Positions 57,377 through 64,000 of a stretch of 64,000 nucleotides of DNA are shown piece by piece. Location: NCBI GenBank assembly GCA_035772735.1, contig JASDFA010000010.1, forward strand, positions 124,659,501-124,723,500, written 5' to 3'. Below the pieces are notes generated by a model that was given only the letters and a program-made list of their open reading frames with translations, was not told the origin of the DNA and made no database searches. Source of the DNA: Datura wrightii (taxonomy: Eukaryota > Streptophyta > Magnoliopsida > Solanales > Solanaceae). The position numbers and the translations under genes were made by a program. Numbering within the stretch: the first letter of the stretch is position 1; each line of letters starts with the position of its first letter.

Positions 57377-58796
57377 TGTTCGGGTGTTTTGTGGGTATAT
57401 AAAATGACACGCAAGTGCACGTGGTTGAACAAGTAGTAAGTGGCTTTAGTAAGCCAAGTATCGATCCCACAGAGACTTGGATGAAGTGCAATTTGCTCAA
57501 GTGTACTATATTTTACTTCTAAAAATGCAGACAACAGTGTAACCAAAAGTTTGATAGTTTGTTTTATAATTTTTATACTAAAGCTAAAAACAATTATCTA
57601 CTTTGAATCTGAACTATGAATGAGAGCATGCTGAGGTTAAACGAACATGTAATGAAATTAATTATCATCATAATTTGGTTGATCTTTTCCTCCAGTTGCT
57701 AGCCAAGAACTATTGCCAAGAGATTAAAACTCTCGTATTTAACCTCACTTAAGATTCATGAACCATCCACCTACATTTCTGTGATTAAATGCAATTCATG
57801 TTCTAGCCATACAATTCCGATTCCTAAATTGACTAATACGACTTTCAGGTATATTTCTATCCTGAAAGCAAATCAAGACTCAATTTTCCCAAACCAAGTA
57901 AAGAACATATCCTGTTAATTCACAACTTTCCAATTTCTTGCTCTCTCGAGTGAAACCGGACTTTTTAGATGTACATTAATGTAGGCCACACATTAATGCA
58001 GTAAGAACAAGAATTAATAGAACAACATGGAAGAAAAAGATGAAAAACCAAAGAATCAATGATCAAATTTCATCACAATTGTTCATAACCTCAGCAAGAA
58101 GAGGAATTAGCCACTCATTTGTGGATTAAACATCTTTAAATGAGTGTTAATCATACAAGCAATTGAATTAAAGAAGAAAGAAAGAGAGAAAAAACCCTGA
58201 TAGTTTCGTCCCTCAACTGCCTGTAACCCACGTCCTTGCTCCACCAAGTCAGAATATTGAAAAATGAACCTAAGTGTTCTATTTATACTGCTGGCAATTT
58301 TTCCCGGAATAACGAGCAACGTGTCATGGAGTGCATCGCGGAGTACTGCCTTCGTGACACGCTACGGACGCGGACTCTCACTGGAACTGGGGGTCCAGGA
58401 ATTAAAGCTCAACGTGGCACGACATGCAACACGGAGCCAAGCCACCGCGCCACGCTACGAACGCGGACCCTCTCTGGAATTTGGGCGTAATTTCCCTGTC
58501 CAGGCAGAAGGCCTCCGCAATGGCAGCATGACACGGCTCCATCGAGAAGCCCCTTTATTTCATGTTGTCCAATGCCTTGCTCCTTGCTCGCATCCAAGTC
58601 CAACCCTGATATCATCCAACATGCATTTAAGCTTCCCAAAATCACATTTTACCTGCAAAACAATGCTAATCATGTTGGTTAGTATAGATTCACATTTTAT
58701 TACCAATTAAATGAGAATGTATACACATTGATAGATAAACAAGGCGAAAATAGTACTTTTGAGTATCACTTGGGCATATAAATTTGCCCAAGATCA
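57377..58796 (-). mobile_element. Middle LTR of the tandem array, 1420 bp
   Basis: It has the same length and ends as 49045-50464 and shows about 30 substitutions against it (my count by eye, about 2%). It is both the 5' LTR of unit 1 (next to its PBS) and the 3' LTR of unit 2. TATAAATAG is at 58278-58286 (minus). The CGTGTCACGGAG inverted repeat is damaged here by three C-to-T or G-to-A changes. Confidence 0.94.
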
Positions 58797-60639
58797 CTTA
58801 GCCCACACTTAAATCCTTGTTCGTCCTCAAACAATAATCCTACACTTCATGCAATTTACATCCCAACCTCGCTACTTTGGTTCGACAATTTAGGCTACGG
58901 TCATACCAATTATTCAATACATCAAATCATCAAGAAAACATACATGGTCTTATCAATGCAATGACCTTCAATACATTAAGACCTCCTAGACTTTAAGAAT
59001 CGACTCTCGATATTGGCAAACTCAAGCAAATCAGCTGATCAAGATATCCGACACGAAAATTAATCTTTCATCAAGCATGTGCCCTCACAACACAAGAGAA
59101 TCTTCCCTTTTTTGCTCATATGACTCACAAACATTCAAGCAGGGGCATGTAAACACAATTTCGCTCTCTCTCCCAAAAGAATTCACATGCATCATGTCAT
59201 GACCCATAAGCTTGCCCTTAGTGTATTACTCCACTAATATAAAGAAGTGCGATGTAAGATCACGTAGGACTTGAACGGGTTGTAATGGAAGCTACGGAAC
59301 TAGTAAATATTGGGTTAGCCAATAATAGCCACTAGCATCCTTAAGCGCCTTTTCAACACATCCCATCAACTCAAGGACATTGTTTCTTTTTTTTTTCATC
59401 ATCCCATTCTTGATTCTTTTCTTTAGTATGACCCATTGTATTAAGCACACTTGACCCAACAACAAAGATTATTCATGCACCTTCATTATCATTTATTTAT
59501 AGCAAGTGCACCTTCAACCTTTTCTTTTCTCCCCTCACTCTGCTTTTCTTTTTCTTTTCACCATTCTCACTCTTTGATACTTTGGGAAAATGATTTTCTC
59601 TTCTTAAGCACTTAAGAGTTTTGTATAGACTTTACGGCTAATGAAAAGAAGGTTTAAGCTCTGTTTACACTTTATGACAAAAGAAAAAAAAAATAGGCTA
59701 AAGGCTCAACGGGCTGACTAGGGTATACAATCAAGGTGGGTATGACAAGGAAAAATAGAAACTCTCGGTTAAAACAAAGAAATGCCTACATCCTTTCCTA
59801 CAATACACCTCCTTCATTTCGTTTTGTACACACACCAGGCAAGTTCTAGACACTTCACAATAGCATGGAATAACAACACCTCACTTCACACTTTTTGCAC
59901 ATGCTCAATTCAAGATGTATTCACAGACTCTTCAATCAACTAATTACAGGAATTCAAACATTAAGCCTCCATCACACTGAATCGAACTCTATGGCCTAAG
60001 AATCTCAACATATTTACAAAGTTGCATGCTTTCATACGAATCACCTTTGCATTTTAAATATCATATACAACACACAACCAGAATTTCACAACCATAGAGT
60101 AACTACAGGTTTTGGGATGCAACCCACCAAAGAAAAAACTGAAAAATAATAGAAAAAAATCTACTCCTAACGACTACATTTCCCTTAAGATGGTCGTCAT
60201 CCATCCATCATAGGGAACGGTCACTACTATGAATTCGGTTCAATGGGACTATTCTCGGTAAAAGAACCGAAAACAAACGCCGAGAAACCCAAGAAAAAAA
60301 ATGTTGAAATTTATCGATCATTTTGATAACAAAAATATGTACAATTTAAAAAAATTTATCGATCATTTCGATAACAAAAATATGTACAGAATCAGAATCA
60401 ACTAGCAACATTCAGCAACACACATCAATTTCACATAAATTTACAAATACAAAACAACTTAACAATTCACAACTCACAGGGACATATAAATTTTCACATA
60501 CAAGACAACAGAATAGAGCATACATACAAAACAGCCCAGCCCTGCACCTACCTACTCCCACCCCACACTTAGCTCAAACACTGTCCCCAGTGTTCACAAA
60601 AATTAAAATAGCACAAAATCGGGTGGTGGAACTCCCTAA
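58797..60639 (-). other. 3' untranslated region of tandem unit 2
   Basis: It matches 50465-52308 over its length. The polypurine tract next to the LTR has lost one G (AAGTGTGGGC), and the motif copy after ORF2 is intact (60561-60571). The 45-bp duplication is present from 60306. No genes. Confidence 0.8.
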
Positions 60640-61859
60640 TCATTCATAGTATTCCACTTCTTCGTCGGGTGCTGCTGCTTCATCTCCCATGTACGAGTCG
60701 CCTCCGTCGTCATCATCGGACTCCATATCGGAGTCCTCCCGACGTGTCTCCTCGTCTGTGGGGACATCATCATCTGTGGGCTCTACAAATGCTGGACCCA
60801 CTCGGCATAGAGCCCTGGCGTTTTTGCCGAAAGGGTAGTCTAGCTCGAGCTGCCATAGCTCCTCCTCTGTCGCCGGCCTCCCACCTATCCTCAGCTGGAG
60901 CATCTGCATCCCATACATCCGAGCCATATACTGGTCTTAACGAGCATGTCACTCGCCAAGTGTAAGCACTAGCCCGTGGGTGGTGTCGGGAGCCTTAGTT
61001 TTAGTAACATCTAAGGCTCGCCGCTCCATCTGCGGGATATAGTCAAGGGCCTCCTCTTCGACATCTAGGCCCCTGAGGAAGGTGGTGATTATTCCACCAA
61101 AGCCATACCTGTGCCCCTGGTGCAACCGGGCTCTCTTCATGGCGGAGATAATTACCGCCCCCACGTTGATCTCCAGCCCTTTCATCAGGGCGTACACCAG
61201 GCATACACGATCCCGGGTTACAACTGTCATATGTACCCCTGGGATTAGGTATGAGCAGACTATCTTCAGCCAGATTCGAGCTTCCCTGTTCATCTGTGAA
61301 TATGGCAGAGTCTGGTGGTAGCCCCTCTCTTTGTGTCTGCTCCATCTAGCTGTAGATCGGGTCCCACACAATGTGTGTCTGATGTCCGCATATGGTGGGG
61401 TAATGTTCAGCTGTCGGAGTATGTGGGCGTCTGTGTCCCGTGCTCCTATGATGGCATTGAGGTGGTGGGGCTCCAAAGTGACTATTTGCCCTCTGATCTT
61501 GATGGTGTGGCTTCTGATAGTCGGGTTCCAATTGGCATAGAACTCCCGAACCAGGTGCAAATTACATTCCTTGGGCTCCTCAATATGAAATTGAGCCCAG
61601 CTGCCTCGATCCGGTGGACCATCCTATGGAACTCCTGTGCCAATGGTTCCCGTGCTATATGCTCCTCGGGGAAATATTTGTTTTCTTTGTGCTTTGCGTA
61701 CCACTTTTTCCCCTCATCAGTCACCCATCTTGTTCCATATTGGCGGCGTTGGCCGCGTGGAACTGCTGGTGCTTCTGGGACTGCTGTGCCCAGTCTGATT
61801 CGCTTCCTTCCGGCGCCCGAAGTTGATGCGCCTTTCCCTTTCTCTTGCCTGCTTGCCAT
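60640..61859 (-). pseudogene. ORF2 of tandem unit 2
   Basis: ATG at 61859 (MASRQEKGKGAST), the same frameshift near 61590 as in unit 1, then a frame without stops from HLVREFYANWNP through MNREARIWLK to about 60955, where TGA and TAA occur 12 bases apart. It then continues to the acidic end (DSDMESDDDDGGDSYMGDEA) and the stop at 60640. Glutamine is kept where unit 1 has TAG (near 61413), and GAG where unit 1 has TAG (near 60736), so the two copies decayed independently after sharing the first frameshift. Confidence 0.82.
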
Positions 61860-61864
61860 TTTAC

Positions 61865-62555
61865 CTGTCAACCCAAGTAGACAAGATCAATGTTAAGCTA
61901 ACGGATATTAACTTCGGCTAAGGTCGGGTTAAGCTAGGTTACCCCACACTTAGTCCTTAGCTACAGTTACAACAATACGGCAAGATTATCTTTATTTACA
62001 CAAAATAATCAACTATACAGTCATGCTTAGTGCGTTCGAAAAATTCGACGGTGTATCTTCTGCGTACTACTCAGACTTCGTACAGCCAATCACAATCACT
62101 ACCATCGCTAACATTTTACCCGTCACACTTAGCACAGAAAAACAAAGACACAAAAATAACAACAAAAATTTATCTACACGAACCTATACAACTAACCAAA
62201 TTCTTACAAATTTCAATATTCCCTTCACCCGAGAATCCGTCGTTCCCTTAACATCCTAACAATTTGTACATCGACTCATCTCATTCAACACATCCATCCC
62301 GGCATGAAATTCACAAGTTCAATACATTTTCCACTCGAAATTCAACATACAATCCCTAAAATTGATATTATCAAGCAAATTCGATTAATTTATGCAATCG
62401 ACAAGTTTAAGAAATCATAACGACATTCCGAACATTCATCAACAACAATTAAGTTGAATTCATGCTTAATTTCTACTTAGGGCAATTTAGCTCACTTCCC
62501 ATGCTCAATATCGAAGAAAATCGACAAGAATTTGAGAGGAAATCGGAAAACATAC
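61865..62555 (-). other. Predicted intron in the ORF2 leader (tandem unit 2)
   Basis: Same donor (GTATGT at 62555) and acceptor (TTGACAG ending 61865) as unit 1, length 691 bp. It includes the TAAGTGTGGGG motif at 61942-61952. Confidence 0.58.
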
Positions 62556-62698
62556 CTTGACTTTGAAGAATTGAAGAAAACTTGTTGAATTTCTTGCCTT
62601 ACTCCGTGTCACGTTGATGGGGGATGGGTTTTGGGGGGGTTTGGTCGCGGAGAGATTAAAAAAATGAGGGAAAAGGGAGGGTTTTCGGGGTTAAAAAG

Positions 62699-62901
62699 TA
62701 AAGAAATCGCGCGGGTCACCCAACGACCCGGTGTGACCCGTCGCGATATACAAGGCAACGTGTCACGGAGTGCATCGCGGTGCACTGCCTCCGTGACACG
62801 GAGCCATCGCGAGACTGTTCTGGAAATTTTTAAAATTTCTGGGTTATACCTCAACGTGTCACGGAGGTAACGCGGAGGTCCACCTCCCTGACACGGAGCT
62901 G
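62699..62901 (-). promoter_or_regulatory. Predicted internal promoter for ORF2 (tandem unit 2)
   Basis: It repeats the unit 1 arrangement: both CGTGTCACGGAG-type inverted repeats are present, the second with one mismatch in an arm (CTCCCTGACACG). The TATA-like ATTTATTTA of unit 1 is ATTTCTTTA here, which would weaken it. Confidence 0.5.
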
Positions 62902-63151
62902 TCGCCTCAGCTCACTGGTTGCCACTTTTTATTAATTTTTCATACCTCGACTTTTCCTTCGCGATTCAGTGCATATTTTTCTCCATTTGACCTGAAATTC
63001 ATCTCACTATACAAAATTGGTTAGAATTATAGGTTTCACTCTAAATACAAATAAAACAAAAATTAAAACGAAAATTTTTTGTAGTAAATCAAGAAAAAGA
63101 AAAAGAAAAGAAAATTCTATTTGCACTTTACAAAAAGAAAGAAAAATTTTT

Positions 63152-63169
63152 CACGGGTTGCCTCCTGTG
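63152..63169 (-). repeat. AGGCAA-loop hairpin (tandem unit 2)
   Basis: It is identical to the hairpin at 54821-54838: CACAGG-AGGCAA-CCCGTG on the minus strand, 40 bases after the protease stop. Confidence 0.8.
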
Positions 63170-63208
63170 CAGCGCCTGGTTTACCTTCGCGGCTCGACGT
63201 CGTTAAGC

Positions 63209-64000
63209 TCAATTGTCCTCTAGGGTGATGGACGATTTCTCTCGATCATCGTCCTCCCCCCAGTAGTGCTTACACCTATCCGGTGGTTTTCCCATTAACT
63301 CCCGTGAATCCTTCCTCTGCTCATCACCGCCTTGATCAATCACATTGATCACCGAGAGTTCTTCATGCACCATTGGGAGCTTGGGTGTCTTGTACACATC
63401 GAAAACCTCCACCTTGTCATGTTCTCGCATTGTTAGCTGCCCCGCAACTACGTCAATTAGTGCTTTCTCGGTTGCCAAGAAAGGACGTCCCAAAATAAAT
63501 GGGACTTCCGCGTCTGGTTCAAAATCCAGCACGACAAAATCTACCGGGAAAATTAGGGAGCCAACTTGCACCAGAACGTCCTCTACAATGCCATTAGGTC
63601 TGGCTAAGGATCGATCCGCCAACTGCAAGATTACCGTTGTGGGTCTAGGACTCCCTATACCCAACTTTCTGAATACCGAAGATGGCATCAAATTTATGCT
63701 CACTCCCAAATCACACAATCCACGAGCTCGGATGCTCTGCCCAATAGTAATCTGGATAGTAAAACTCCCAGGGTCTTTTAGCTTTGTGGGCAGTCTATTT
63801 TGAATCCGGGAAGTGCACTCCTCCGTTAGAGCCACCGTAGTATACTCAGTCAATTGACTTTTGTTTGCCACGATGTCCTTTATATACTTAGCATATTTTG
63901 GCACTCCCTGCAAGACATCAACAAGAGGTAAGTTAATATGTACCTGTTTCAGCACCTCCATGAATTTCTTAAAACACGCCTCCACCTTGTGTTTATTTAG
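63209..64000 (-). CDS. pro: Aspartic protease of tandem unit 2 (cut by window edge)
   Basis: The frame is open from the window edge to the stop at 63209 and nearly identical to 54878-55672. The active site is DLGV instead of DLGA, a change next to the catalytic Asp-Leu-Gly that may reduce activity. Whether the TAA separating it from gag in unit 1 exists here cannot be seen, because it would lie just past 64000. Confidence 0.83.
   Translation of the reverse strand, partial: LNKHKVEACFKKFMEVLKQVHINLPLVDVLQGVPKYAKYIKDIVANKSQLTEYTTVALTEECTSRIQNRLPTKLKDPGSFTIQITIGQSIRARGLCDLGVSINLMPSSVFRKLGIGSPRPTTVILQLADRSLARPNGIVEDVLVQVGSLIFPVDFVVLDFEPDAEVPFILGRPFLATEKALIDVVAGQLTMREHDKVEVFDVYKTPKLPMVHEELSVINVIDQGGDEQRKDSRELMGKPPDRCKHYWGEDDDREKSSITLEDN

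Larger units (their letters stand above)
49045..64000 (-). mobile_element. Tandem array of non-autonomous Athila-like units, 8.33-kb period
   Basis: LTR (49045-50464), internal region (50465-57376), LTR (57377-58796), internal region (58797 to the window end). Every feature of the first unit recurs 8330-8332 bp later at roughly 98% identity by eye. Each unit encodes gag, protease and ORF2 but no RT, RNase H or integrase. The left flank ends GGGGC. The array continues past 64000, where a third LTR is expected. Confidence 0.93.

Noticed and set aside
49045..64000. Tandem repeat as a pure assembly duplication
   Set aside because: The two units differ by many scattered substitutions, small indels and private stop codons, which a computational duplication would not create.

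Overview
This window is plant nuclear DNA made almost entirely of LTR retrotransposons inserted into one another. I find no host gene, structural RNA gene or CRISPR array. The lineage (Ty3/gypsy chromoviruses plus Athila/Tat-like elements primed by tRNA-Asp) shows an angiosperm. The wording of the chromoviral polyproteins and of LTRs starting TGTAACGACCCG looks Solanaceae-like to me (recollection, not a search). The density of nested elements suggests pericentromeric heterochromatin. Nearly every open reading frame is decayed by stops and frameshifts.

Layout. 1-1714: gag start, PBS and 5' LTR of a minus-strand Athila-like element (A). 1715-5310: an LTR body with a 39-bp minisatellite. 5311-14347: a plus-strand chromovirus (S) with decayed gag-PR-RT-RNaseH-INT-chromodomain and a full 3' LTR. 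14348-20552: pieces of three minus-strand LTRs of one family (T), including a solo LTR with a perfect CTTTA duplication, plus an unrelated 1.4-kb solo LTR (18699-20122). 20553-25373 and 46915-48231: a minus-strand chromovirus (M) whose gag is split by element 1. 25374-46914: element 1, an Athila-like non-autonomous element (plus strand), itself split by its relative element 2 (32442-43178). 48232-49044: remnants of two more LTRs. 49045-64000: a minus-strand tandem LTR-internal-LTR-internal array with an 8.33-kb period, which runs off the window.

Nesting order, outermost first: M contains element 1, which contains element 2. M's left LTR contains T-a, which contains S, which contains the 1715-5310 LTR, which contains A. 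M's right LTR contains an element-1-family LTR, then a chromovirus LTR stub, then the tandem array. The reading frames of M gag and of element 1 ORF2 resume in frame once the insert and one target duplication are removed, which confirms two of these steps directly.

Elements 1 and 2 and the tandem units share a plan: LTR, tRNA-Asp PBS, gag, aspartic protease, no reverse transcriptase or integrase, then a second ORF (ORF2) of the plant 'putative transposon protein' type. Between protease and ORF2 all carry, in the same order, a hairpin with an invariant AGGCAA loop, a cluster of family-specific near-palindromic words, a TATA-like box, a short leader, and a GT...AG intron ending just before the ORF2 ATG. 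The same words sit just upstream of the TATA box in the LTRs. ORF2 therefore looks like an independently promoted, spliced gene carrying a copy of the LTR control region. This is the most interesting signal in the window.
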